Shown here one piece after another: positions 1 through 7,790 of a stretch of 24,790 nt of DNA. The notes below the pieces were generated by a model that did not search any database, had not been told where the DNA came from, and saw only the letters and a list, made by a program, of their open reading frames with translations. A program made the translations under genes and the position numbers. How positions within the stretch are numbered: the stretch's first letter is position 1; each line of letters begins with the position of its first letter. The DNA lies in contig CAZVEV010000059.1 of NCBI GenBank assembly GCA_964625865.1, positions 1 through 24,790 of the forward strand. Reading direction: 5' to 3'. Source of the DNA: CAZVEV01 sp964625865. GTDB lineage: Bacteria > Planctomycetota > Phycisphaerae > SM23-33.

Positions 1-176
1 CCTGTCTTTCCAAGACGTGACGGTGATCGGGGTGTATCGATCCCGTCAGGTCGATCCGCCCGCGTTGACCTACGCATTATCCGGATGAGCCAGAAAGCGG
101 ACGCCGGCCGTCCCCTCCTAACGGCCGGCGTCTCAGCGCCTGGTAGAATGATCCGGTCAAGCCGCGATTCGGTCGG
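1..176. other. Intergenic sequence at window edge
   Basis: No gene is supported here. The only clear structure is the 12-bp inverted repeat at 100-132, described separately. Short open frames in this stretch have no recognisable protein features and are antisense to or overlap the gene at 177-977. Confidence 0.5.
100..132 (-). terminator. Strong hairpin downstream of the B12-fold gene
   Basis: GACGCCGGCCGT (100-111) is perfectly complementary to ACGGCCGGCGTC (121-132) across a 9-nt loop. It lies 45 nt beyond the stop codon of the minus-strand gene at 177-977. Only a short mixed T-rich stretch follows on that strand, so it is a probable transcription end or mRNA-stabilising hairpin rather than a textbook intrinsic terminator. 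Confidence 0.5.
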
Positions 177-977
177 CTATGAGGCCTTGGCCTTGGCCCT
201 GACCTTGGTCTTGGCTTTTGTCTTGGTCTTGCTCGTCCCGCGCATGGGGGGCGTCTTGGTGGGGGCCGCGGGGGCCTTGCGGCGTTTGCGGCGCCGGCCC
301 GGCTCGGGGACGTCCGGCTTGGGGATCCGAACGGGATGCTCGGCGACGGTCTTGAGCGAACTGGCGATGTCCTTGGCGAACAGGTCAGCGCGGACCTCAT
401 CGGCGAGTCCGTCGGCACGGTTGAAGACCCCGCCGACAACCAGGACCTGCATGTCGTCGCAAATGCCCACCTCGCGAATGATCGACACGAGGTTCCGCAC
501 CGTCGGGGCGCCCGCCGCGTGCATGCCGTAAATCGTCAGCACGTCGGCCTTGACCTTGCCCACGAACTGGAGAATCTCGTCGTTCGGCACGCCGGAGCCC
601 AGGAAGTACACGCTCCAGCCCTCGGCCTCGAACAGGTCGGCCATGATCTGCGCGCCCAGCTCGGGCTGCTGGCCCTCGCCGCAGAGGATCACCATCCGGT
701 TGCCCATCTTCGGGGCCCGGGCGAGAAATGCGTGGAGCTGGTCGGCCACCATGCGGTTGATCCGCGTGGCCATGTGCTCGACAATCCGCGTGATGTGGTC
801 TTGGCGGTACAGCCGCCCGATCTGCTCCATCGCGGGCCAGATCAGGTGCTGCAGCAACTTGCGGGCCCCGATCCCGCGGTCCATGGCGCCGAAAACCAAC
901 TCGCGGGCCTCGCATCGCTTGCCTTCAAAGAGGTGTTCGAGGTAGTGCTTGAAGAGGGCGGCGTTGACTGTATCCAT
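177..977 (-). CDS. Cobalamin-binding-fold protein (CarH-like B12 cap plus B12 domain) without the ligand His, with basic tail
   Basis: A 266-aa protein. Residues about 5-88 resemble the helical cap of B12 photoreceptors and regulators, with IWPAMEQIGRLY and VEHMATR. Residues about 94-215 resemble the Rossmann-like B12 domain, with FLGSGVPNDEI and VLVVGGV. The family signature [DE]xHxxG that gives the lower cobalt ligand appears as EGQQPELG (101-108), so the His position is Pro105 (CCC codon at 663-665). Residues 228-266 are rich in Lys, Arg, Ala, Pro and Thr. No MerR DNA-binding domain is present. The ATG at 977 is preferred over an upstream TTG at 1040 because AAAGGA (985-990) sits at a good distance before it. 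Seen: fold motifs, lost His, basic tail. Inferred: a sensor or scaffold that binds B12 base-off or a different ligand, perhaps contacting nucleic acid through the tail. Confidence 0.8.
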   Translation of the reverse strand: MDTVNAALFKHYLEHLFEGKRCEARELVFGAMDRGIGARKLLQHLIWPAMEQIGRLYRQDHITRIVEHMATRINRMVADQLHAFLARAPKMGNRMVILCGEGQQPELGAQIMADLFEAEGWSVYFLGSGVPNDEILQFVGKVKADVLTIYGMHAAGAPTVRNLVSIIREVGICDDMQVLVVGGVFNRADGLADEVRADLFAKDIASSLKTVAEHPVRIPKPDVPEPGRRRKRRKAPAAPTKTPPMRGTSKTKTKAKTKVRAKAKAS

Positions 978-1557
978 CGATCTGTCCTTTATCTCTGCCG
1001 GCTTGTCAGCGATCCTTGCTGCCGCGTCGGCGTTCTTCAAAGCTCAGGAACGGTGTTAATCTGGGTAAGCTACGCAACACAGGTAGGATCGTCTGGGGCG
1101 CGCGAAAATCTTTAGGTGAAATGTTAAAATAGGCAAGATAAGCCGAATGGATAGTTTGCGGAAAAGAAGAGAAGTGATTGTAACACATTATCTTGTAGAT
1201 AGATGAGTCGAATTCTCCTTCTCGCTATTCATGAGCGATACGGAGTGAGGAGGAAGGAAATTGACGGCGCACGGAGAAGAAGCCTCCTTGGGAAGTCCGA
1301 AGGAGGCATCGATGCAGCTTGCTTCTTGGCGTCTTCCTCATTCGCTCGGAAAGAGGCGAAGAAGCAAGCTGCTTCGGGCGGGGGCGTCGGTCATCGCCTT
1401 GGGGCGATGACGCGTCGCGCGGGACTGGCGCGACCTTCCTGCGGAATGGTCTGCGTCGGGGGGCGCACCGTGGTAAGATGGTGCGGTAGGGCGGTCGCTG
1501 ACAGCGGTTCAAGCAGACGGACTTGCGCCCGGTTTCAGTTGGCGCCTGGGAGATCAG
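978..1557. other. 580-nt intergenic region, AT-rich then hairpin-rich
   Basis: This lies between two divergent genes. Positions about 1090-1210 are clearly more AT-rich than the surrounding DNA and probably hold the promoters for both sides, but no hexamer pair stands out. Positions 1282-1434 hold a dense group of inverted repeats, listed separately. Open frames crossing the stretch on both strands look non-coding. Confidence 0.5.
1282..1434. repeat. Cluster of four consecutive inverted repeats
   Basis: Four hairpins follow each other. GCCTCCTT/AAGGAGGC lies at 1282-1289 and 1300-1307. GCAGCTTGCTTCTT/AAGAAGCAAGCTGC (14 bp, perfect) lies at 1314-1327 and 1359-1372, with partly paired inner sequence. 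TCATCGCC/GGCGATGA lies at 1391-1398 and 1403-1410. GTCGCGC/GCGCGAC lies at 1414-1420 and 1428-1434. There is no T-run typical of a terminator and no gene end nearby. It could be a REP/MITE-like non-autonomous repeat or a structured RNA. Confidence 0.55.
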
Positions 1558-4500
1558 ATGATGAATGCAGTTCGATGGCGTCGAGCGGCGGGGTCCGTGG
1601 GGCTGGCGGCGGTGATGGCCCTTGCGGCAGCGCTGGGCGGCGAGAACGTCGCGGCGGCGGAGAACATCGCCCCGAAGGCCAAGATCGCGGCGACCTCCGA
1701 GCATAGTGCTCCGTATGCGGCAAAGTTTGTGGCGGACGGGAAGGTCCCTGCTCTTGGCAAGTGCAACGGCGCGGGGACCGAATGGGCGGCCAAGGGCAAT
1801 ACGCATCCGTCCGGTGTTGTTCTGACGTTCCAGTGGTCCAAACCCATGACCATCGCAGAGATCGTGTACTATGGGCGAAGCAGCTACGCCGTCGAGGGCT
1901 TCAAGGGCTACGAGGTCACCCTCGATCGAGACACCAAACCCCTTGCCAAGGGCGAGTTCAAGTGTGGCCACGGACCGCAGCGAATCAAGCTGCCGGCCTG
2001 CGCCCAAGCACGCACGCTGACGCTGAAGTTCACCAGTTCGTACAAGTCCCTCAACCCCGGAGCCGCGGAGGTGCAGGTCTACTCCGCCAGCCCGTCGGAC
2101 AAAGCCCTCGGCGCGTTCAAGCCCCTGCCGGTCTTCCAGGTCTACAACCAGGCCGGGGGCCGGCGCCCCGCGCGCCGGGCGCCTCGTATGGTCGACTCGC
2201 CCGAACTGGCCGCCCGCGTCAAGGCCGGCAAGCTGGGCTTCGACAAACTCGTCGTCGTCAAGCGCCACGAGATGAACCCCTCGCACGTGTACACCTACCA
2301 CGCCGAGAGTTTCCGCCCCGGCGGGGGGCTGTACGTTTACGACCTGGTCGGCGAGAAGCTGACCGAACTGGTCGCCAGCCCGGCCGGCGAGATCATCGAC
2401 GTCGACGTGTCGTTCGACGGTGAGGAGATCCTGTTCAGTTGGAAGAAGTCAGGCAAGAGCCAGAGCCGCTACGGTCCGCAGGACTTCAAGGCCGAGGGCA
2501 CCTTCCAGGTCTACCGCATCGGCGCCGACGGCACGGGCCTGACGCAACTGAGCAAGGGCGAGTGCAACAACTTCAACGCCTGCTGGCTGCCGGATGGCGG
2601 GATCGCGTTCCTGTCCGACCGCAAGCCGGCCTTTGCCTACTGTTTCACCACCACCTCGCCTATCCTTCACCGGATGGACCGCGAGGGCGGGAACGTCGTG
2701 CGCATCTCGTCGAGCTATCTGAACGACTTCACGCCCGGCGTGCTCGATGACGGGCGGATCGTCTACTCGCGGTGGGAGTACATCGACCGTCCGGCCTGCC
2801 CGATCCAGAGCCTCTGGGCGATCAACCCGGACGGGACGAACGTCTCGGGTGTGTTCGGTAATCGGGTGCTCAATCCGGGCACGTTCATGGAGGCCCACTC
2901 GATTCCCGGCTCGGGCAAGATCCTGTGCGTGCTGACCAGTCATAACGGCCCGTGCCGCGGGGGCATCGGCATTATCGACGTGGCCCTGGGCGCCAACGCC
3001 CAGCGGGCCATTCGCAACATCACGCCCGAGGTCAACATCCTGCGCGTCGACAGAGGGACGGGCAACGGCGTCCACGGCCCGTACGAGAGCCCCTGGCCGC
3101 TCGACGAGACGTACTTCCTGGTCTCGAATCGCGGCACGATGATTCTCCGCGACTATGACCGCACCGAGCAGGTCGTGCTGCTGCGCCCGTCGGGGGGCAT
3201 GGGGTTCTACCACGGGCGTCCGCTGCGGTCGCGCAAGCGCCCGCCGGTGATCCCCACGCGCCTGCCCCCGAACCCCGACCCCTGGGCCACCGTCGTCGTT
3301 CAGGACGTCTACAACGGGCTGGCCCCCCACGTCAAACGCGGCCAGATCAAGCACATCTGCGTCATCCAGGAGATCGAGAAGGCCCGCCGCGTCCCGCTGT
3401 GCAACGCCGTGCCCACCGGCAGGGGATACGCGGCCAACTCCGCGTTCGGCTTCCAGTTCCCGCTGGTCTCGTGCGGGGCGACCTACGCGGCCAAGAAGAT
3501 CTGGGGCTACGTGCCGGTCGACCCCGACGGGTCTGCCCACTTCAAGGTGCCCACCGGCATCCCGATCTACTTCGCCGCCATCGACGCCCAGGGCCGCGCC
3601 GTCCAGCGCATGCGGACATTCACGCACTTCATGCCGGGCGAGATCCAGAGTTGTGTCGGCTGTCATGCCGACCGCAACTACGCCACGGGCCAGCCCGGCG
3701 CGCGACCCACCGCCGCCCTGAACACGCCCGTCGAGATCACCCCGCCTGAATGGAAAGCCGAGAACTTCCGCTACTGGAAGGTCGTCCAGCCCGTGCTCGA
3801 CAAACACTGCATCCGCTGCCACAACGCCCGCAAACATCCGAAGGGCATCGACCTGTCGGGCGACCGCAGCGACTTCTTCAGCGTCTCCTACGACGTGCTG
3901 ACGCGGACGGGCACGACGTGGGCGGCCCACCCCGAGCGCCACGGCGCGGGCCAACCCAATCCGCCCTATGTCAGTTGGATCTCCACCGCCAACGGATCCG
4001 AGCAGAACGTCTTGAAGGTCACGCCCCGCCAGTGGGGCTCGCCCGCCAGCAAACTCGCCGACCAGATCCTCGCCGGACACCCGGACAAGGCGGGCAAGCC
4101 GCGCGTCAAGCTGACCGACGCCGAGCGCCTGCGCATCTTCGCCTGGATCGACCTGAACATCCCGTACTACGGCGAGGCCAGGACCAACTACCCCAAACGC
4201 ATGGGCTGCCGCCGTATGCTGCCGCCGACCCTCGGCAAGGTCCTCGCCGACGTCGCCAAACGACGCTGCGCCTCTTGCCACAAAGGCGGGACGATCCCCC
4301 GGACCTTCTACACCCGCGTGACGAACGTCGGCGACAACGGGTTCCTGCTGGCCCCGCTGGCCAAGGCTGCCGGCGGCACCGAAGCGTGCGGCCGCGCCGT
4401 CTTCAAGACGACGAACGATCCGGACTACCAGGCCATCATCAAGGTCTTCGCCCCGATCACCGAGATGCTCCAGGCCACCCCCCGCATGGATATGCCCGGC

Positions 4501-4566
4501 GGCCCCGCCGCCTGGACCCGCGCCGCCGCCTGCCCGAAAGCCGCGACCAGAACTCTCAATCCGTGA
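1558..4566 (+). CDS. Secreted discoidin / beta-propeller / three c-haem protein, hydrazine synthase alpha-like
   Basis: A 1002-aa protein starting at the first of two ATGs behind GGGAG (about 1548). Residues 1-34 form a signal peptide ending in an Ala-rich region. About 35-180 resemble an F5/8 type C (discoidin) domain. About 220-560 resemble WD40/TolB-like propeller blades, with motifs such as DVDVSFDGEEILFSW and FLSDRKPAFAYC. The C-terminal third has three CxxCH haem c sites: CVGCH (699-703), CIRCH (751-755) and CASCH (904-908). This order of propeller followed by cytochrome modules resembles the hydrazine synthase alpha subunit family, which is widespread in planctomycetes that do not perform anammox. 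No HZS beta or gamma genes lie nearby, so hydrazine synthesis is not implied. Likely a periplasmic electron-transfer or surface-polymer-associated protein of unknown substrate. It converges on the TIR-FHA gene, 31 nt away. Confidence 0.8.
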   Translation: MMNAVRWRRAAGSVGLAAVMALAAALGGENVAAAENIAPKAKIAATSEHSAPYAAKFVADGKVPALGKCNGAGTEWAAKGNTHPSGVVLTFQWSKPMTIAEIVYYGRSSYAVEGFKGYEVTLDRDTKPLAKGEFKCGHGPQRIKLPACAQARTLTLKFTSSYKSLNPGAAEVQVYSASPSDKALGAFKPLPVFQVYNQAGGRRPARRAPRMVDSPELAARVKAGKLGFDKLVVVKRHEMNPSHVYTYHAESFRPGGGLYVYDLVGEKLTELVASPAGEIIDVDVSFDGEEILFSWKKSGKSQSRYGPQDFKAEGTFQVYRIGADGTGLTQLSKGECNNFNACWLPDGGIAFLSDRKPAFAYCFTTTSPILHRMDREGGNVVRISSSYLNDFTPGVLDDGRIVYSRWEYIDRPACPIQSLWAINPDGTNVSGVFGNRVLNPGTFMEAHSIPGSGKILCVLTSHNGPCRGGIGIIDVALGANAQRAIRNITPEVNILRVDRGTGNGVHGPYESPWPLDETYFLVSNRGTMILRDYDRTEQVVLLRPSGGMGFYHGRPLRSRKRPPVIPTRLPPNPDPWATVVVQDVYNGLAPHVKRGQIKHICVIQEIEKARRVPLCNAVPTGRGYAANSAFGFQFPLVSCGATYAAKKIWGYVPVDPDGSAHFKVPTGIPIYFAAIDAQGRAVQRMRTFTHFMPGEIQSCVGCHADRNYATGQPGARPTAALNTPVEITPPEWKAENFRYWKVVQPVLDKHCIRCHNARKHPKGIDLSGDRSDFFSVSYDVLTRTGTTWAAHPERHGAGQPNPPYVSWISTANGSEQNVLKVTPRQWGSPASKLADQILAGHPDKAGKPRVKLTDAERLRIFAWIDLNIPYYGEARTNYPKRMGCRRMLPPTLGKVLADVAKRRCASCHKGGTIPRTFYTRVTNVGDNGFLLAPLAKAAGGTEACGRAVFKTTNDPDYQAIIKVFAPITEMLQATPRMDMPGGPAAWTRAAACPKAATRTLNP

Positions 4567-4597
4567 CACATATTGCCTTGCCTCTGACTTCTCTCGC

Positions 4598-5452
4598 TCA
4601 CGGATTGGCCTGTGGTTCGGTGTAGCGCAGGAACAGGTCTCCACCGAGGCGAACGAGGTCGCCCGGGCGGAGCAGCACGCCCTCGTGGGGTGTCAGCGGC
4701 TCTTCGTTGACGAACGTGCCGTTCGTGCTGGCGAGGTCTTCCACGTAGAACCCGCGGCTGCCGCGGTAGAGCCTGCAATGCTCCCTCGACAGCGTCACGT
4801 TGCCCTCCAGTTCCGGCCGCCCGCAGGACCGGCCCAGGACGACGACGCCCTGGCGCAGCGGAATCTCCACGTTCGGACCGCGGAGGCACGGCACATCGCC
4901 GCAGCGGGCGGCGTACCGCAGGACCTGTCCCGTTTGCTCGCACTGGAACGCCCCGGTCTCGCCCGGGTCCGGAATCCGATGAACGCTGCCGCACCGGCAG
5001 GGCAGCAGGACGTGGCGCTGCGACGTGGCGGCGGCCGCCGGCGGGGCGGCAGTGATGGAATGCCTCTGCAGGGCGCGAAGCACGCGGGCCAGGCCGTCGT
5101 CGCTCAGTTGGCGCCCGGTCTCGATGTACTGGACACCCGCCAGTTCGTACCGCATGGATCGCGGTATCTCCACGGGGTCGAGCATGAGCGGCACGACGGG
5201 TCGGCCCTCCTCGCCGGCCAGCGTCAACTCGCGCGCGACGTTGTCGGACTGGACCGAGTGTTCCGACAGCAGGAGCAGGACGGCCTTGCAGTGCTCGATG
5301 GCTGAGACGATCTCGGCCCGCCAGCGGCTGGACCCGTCGATTCCATGCTTGTCCATCCACAGCGAGAGGCCCTGGGCCTTCAGCCGCGTGACGAAATGCT
5401 CGACGTCGGACAGGTCAGCCCGCGCGTAGCTGACGAACAGGTCCCAGTTCAT
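4598..5452 (-). CDS. TIR - zinc-ribbon-like - FHA domain protein
   Basis: A 284-aa cytoplasmic protein. Residues 1-112 form a TIR domain: DLFVSYARAD at the start, LSLWMDKHGID in the middle, then LLLLSEHSVQSDNVARELTLA, where Glu75 fits the catalytic Glu of NAD-cleaving TIRs. Residues 150-190 hold Cys152, Cys154, Cys171, Cys184 and Cys189, a possible small metal-binding ribbon. Residues 198-284 form an FHA domain with GRS (207-209), SREH (222-225) and STNGTFVN (242-249), the conserved phospho-threonine pocket residues. It is the second gene of an operon: its ATG overlaps the stop of the upstream gene by 4 nt. TIR domains either scaffold or degrade NAD; FHA domains bind phospho-Thr peptides. Inferred role: a TIR effector whose assembly is controlled by Ser/Thr kinase signalling, possibly in defence. 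No kinase lies in the window. Confidence 0.88.
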   Translation of the reverse strand: MNWDLFVSYARADLSDVEHFVTRLKAQGLSLWMDKHGIDGSSRWRAEIVSAIEHCKAVLLLLSEHSVQSDNVARELTLAGEEGRPVVPLMLDPVEIPRSMRYELAGVQYIETGRQLSDDGLARVLRALQRHSITAAPPAAAATSQRHVLLPCRCGSVHRIPDPGETGAFQCEQTGQVLRYAARCGDVPCLRGPNVEIPLRQGVVVLGRSCGRPELEGNVTLSREHCRLYRGSRGFYVEDLASTNGTFVNEEPLTPHEGVLLRPGDLVRLGGDLFLRYTEPQANP

Positions 5453-7521
5453 GCGTCGGACTCCGCCGGCGGATCGGGCCTGGCCACCCCGCCGTCTCTG
5501 ACCCGCGGTTTCCGCTTGATCTTGATCGTCTTGGGCTTGTCGTCATCGTCCAACGTGGGCTTGGGGGGCGTCGGCCCTTCCGGTCTCCGGAGCCTGATGG
5601 GGCCCGGGATGCCCAAGTCGATCCTCGCCGTGTCGTTCTTCTTGTCTGCCGACGGTCCGGATACGTCATCGTCGAGCCTCACCAGGTCCGCGACGCCGTC
5701 GTCGGTGACGCGCGGTTTGCGCTTGATCCGGATGGTCTTGGGGATCTCCCTGTCGGCTTTGTCTATCCCGGACGGGGGCGGCGCGCCCGGAGACGGGGGG
5801 CCGAGCCTGATCGTCGGGATCTGCCTCTCGGGCGGCTCGTCGGCCGGCGGGATGGATACGTCCACGCCGGCGGTGGTGTCGTCAGGGCCGAGCATCAGTA
5901 CCTCCGCGGCACGATCGTCGCCGCCCGAGAGCAGGCCTACGTCAATCGAACTGTCCTCGGTGTCCTCCATCAGTTCCATTCCTGCCAGGAGAACGTCGTC
6001 CAGGTCGGACGGGTCGAGGCGGATCGTCAGGTCGTCATCGTCGTCGAGGTCTGTCGGATGGGGCACGGGCGGCGAGGCGGGCGGGGCCTTTGGCATCGTA
6101 TCATTCTCAGGCGGGGCCTTGTGCCGGTCCTGGATGAACACGAACGTGCGGGCCACGTCTTCCCACGCCTGCTGCTCCGGCCCGTCGTCGCAGTGCTCGA
6201 GAAAGCCCTGCCACGCGGCGGCCCTGCGGGCCACCCCCTGCGCGCCCGGCTCGTCGCTGCCCTGCCAACGCTGGGCGATCTCGGCGGCGATCTGCCGCGC
6301 GGGTTCCACGAGGCCATGAGACAGAAGCGCACGTTCGACGCGGCAGGTATCGGCCAGAAGCCGGATGGCCGGGAGCGTGTCATCCCCGAAGCGATCAATA
6401 AAGTGCCCGACGAGCAGGGAATACGACGTCGCATCGTCGGCCGCCAGCGCCCTGTCGATGTCCTGCGAGGCGATCCGGGCAGCCATCGTCCGCAGGTCCG
6501 CGTCAGGGTCCTCGCCAAACAGGCGTTCGAAGTGCCACGACAGCAGCGTGTCCTGCCCCGTGCCTCGTCGCTGGCATATCATCTCCCGCATCCTCTGCGC
6601 CACGTGCGTTCGCAGCTCGTCGGCGTCCAGCCAGGCCGCCCGGCCGTCCGGGCCGAACAGAGTCGTCATCTCGTCTTCAAGCAGGTCGGGGACTGCTGCG
6701 GACACCGGCCCGCGGACCCGACGGTCGAACAGGTCAGCCACGTGCCGGGCCACCACGTTCACGCAGTCCGGCTTCGTGCTTCGGGCAAACGTCTTGACCA
6801 GCAGGGCCCGGGCCCGCCGGGCTTCGGCCACCCGGGTCACGTCCTGCTCGCACGCGTCGACGAGGCGCTCCAGGTTGCGGGCGGCCCACACGTCGAGGAT
6901 GTCGGCCGGGTCGGCGGCGGAGTGCTCCACGATCCACGTGAACGTCTCCAGACAATCGGCCGGGTCGGCGGTATCGAGCGCCGTGGTGCTGACGGCGTCG
7001 GAGGCGATTCGCTGGACGACGTCGGCCGGCAGGCGGCTGTCGGGATGCGATGACAGCAGGTCGTCCAGATGCTCCTGTGCCTGGCGGCGGTTCTTGTCTT
7101 GCAGATACACCAGCGCCAGCCAGACCGCATCCACGGCGGCCTGGCAGGACTGGATCGACCGGTGGGCCGCGACCGCGTCATCGGGCAACGCGTCGGCCTG
7201 CCGGCCGGTCTCCGTGTGCGTCCAGGTGCCTCCCAACTTGAGCCACGGCCCGCAGCCGATCTCGGACTGTCGCCCGGTGACGACGTTGGTGAAGTGTCCC
7301 CCCGTGACGGCCATCTCGTCGCGAGATTCGACCAGTTCGCTCAGCGGCGCCTGTCGCCCGGTGCCGGTGGAGGTCCACGTGGGCCCGGTCGCCATCCAGC
7401 CGTCGGCGTCCGCGGGCAGGTCCGTCGCCTGCTCGCCGGATCCCACGCACGTCCACTTGTCGCCGGTTCTCAGCCAGTAGCCGCCCCCACACGTGCCTTC
7501 GTTGATTGACTCTTCGCTCAT
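5449..7521 (-). CDS. Unrecognised 690-aa protein with TGRQ repeats, helical middle and acidic/basic low-complexity tail
   Basis: No known family was recognised. The N-terminus (residues about 12-113) has four repeats of roughly 26 aa with the consensus TG-x-x-W-T-x-x-x-T-G-[RE]-Q. About 118-470 are mostly helical with several Cys. About 485-690 are disordered, alternating Asp-rich and basic blocks, with two near-identical segments (KTIRIKRKPRV and KTIKIKRKPRV) and five Thr-x-x-Ile/Leu motifs at Thr 499, 570, 596, 631 and 665. The ATG at 7521 is chosen over a GTG at 7527 because GGAG lies 8 nt before the ATG but only 2 nt before the GTG. The stop overlaps the TIR-FHA start by 4 nt, so translation is probably coupled. 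Inferred: a partner or substrate of the TIR-FHA protein. It is almost certainly a real gene, but its function is unknown. Confidence 0.8.
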   Translation of the reverse strand: MSEESINEGTCGGGYWLRTGDKWTCVGSGEQATDLPADADGWMATGPTWTSTGTGRQAPLSELVESRDEMAVTGGHFTNVVTGRQSEIGCGPWLKLGGTWTHTETGRQADALPDDAVAAHRSIQSCQAAVDAVWLALVYLQDKNRRQAQEHLDDLLSSHPDSRLPADVVQRIASDAVSTTALDTADPADCLETFTWIVEHSAADPADILDVWAARNLERLVDACEQDVTRVAEARRARALLVKTFARSTKPDCVNVVARHVADLFDRRVRGPVSAAVPDLLEDEMTTLFGPDGRAAWLDADELRTHVAQRMREMICQRRGTGQDTLLSWHFERLFGEDPDADLRTMAARIASQDIDRALAADDATSYSLLVGHFIDRFGDDTLPAIRLLADTCRVERALLSHGLVEPARQIAAEIAQRWQGSDEPGAQGVARRAAAWQGFLEHCDDGPEQQAWEDVARTFVFIQDRHKAPPENDTMPKAPPASPPVPHPTDLDDDDDLTIRLDPSDLDDVLLAGMELMEDTEDSSIDVGLLSGGDDRAAEVLMLGPDDTTAGVDVSIPPADEPPERQIPTIRLGPPSPGAPPPSGIDKADREIPKTIRIKRKPRVTDDGVADLVRLDDDVSGPSADKKNDTARIDLGIPGPIRLRRPEGPTPPKPTLDDDDKPKTIKIKRKPRVRDGGVARPDPPAESDA

Positions 7522-7591
7522 GGTCACGGCTCCACCAGACCTGGTCTACCAGCCGCCAGCCTCGTCAGGCCCCGGCCCCCATGCCGACATG

Positions 7592-7621
7592 AGTATACCT
7601 TCCCGCCCCCCGCAGGGTCAA
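7592..7621 (-). promoter_or_regulatory. Sigma70-like promoter of the TIR/FHA operon
   Basis: On the minus strand, TTGACC (7616-7621) and TATACT (7592-7597) are separated by 18 nt, about 65 nt upstream of the ATG at 7521. Both hexamers are close to consensus. Confidence 0.65.
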
Positions 7622-7635
7622 CAACCGCCTCGGTT

Positions 7636-7663
7636 GCCCTGCGCTCCGTACGGGGCGCAGGGC
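7636..7663. repeat. Inverted repeat between divergent operons
   Basis: GCCCTGCGC and GCGCAGGGC form a perfect 9-bp stem with a 10-nt loop. It lies between the minus-strand TIR/FHA promoter and the plus-strand PEP-CTERM promoter. It could insulate the two units or bind a regulator. Confidence 0.45.
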
Positions 7664-7755
7664 ACGTGCCGACCGTCGTCGGCGCCCAGCCAGGCCGGGC
7701 CGTCTCTCGCGTCGCGCCCTTGGCCGGGACACCACCGGTTTTCTTGAGAATTCTC

Positions 7756-7784
7756 TTGCGAAGACGGTGCGGAGGTGGTATTAT
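7756..7784 (+). promoter_or_regulatory. Promoter of the three-gene PEP-CTERM operon
   Basis: TTGCGA (7756-7761) and TATTAT (7779-7784) are spaced by 17 nt. Transcription would start near 7791, leaving a leader of about 148 nt before the ATG at 7939. Confidence 0.55.
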
Positions 7785-7790
7785 TCGGCG

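Noticed and set aside
1225..2301. 358-aa minus-strand open frame crossing the hairpin cluster
   Set aside because: It overlaps the start of the multihaem gene and has no recognisable motif. Its last part is just translation of inverted repeats.
1558..4566. Calling the multihaem protein a genuine hydrazine synthase subunit
   Set aside because: No beta or gamma subunit genes and no other anammox genes are visible, and related proteins are common in planctomycetes without anammox.
2449..4644. 731-aa minus-strand open frame opposite the multihaem gene
   Set aside because: It is rich in Arg, Gly, Asp and Val with no domain pattern, typical of antisense frames in GC-rich DNA. The plus strand has a signal peptide and three CxxCH sites.
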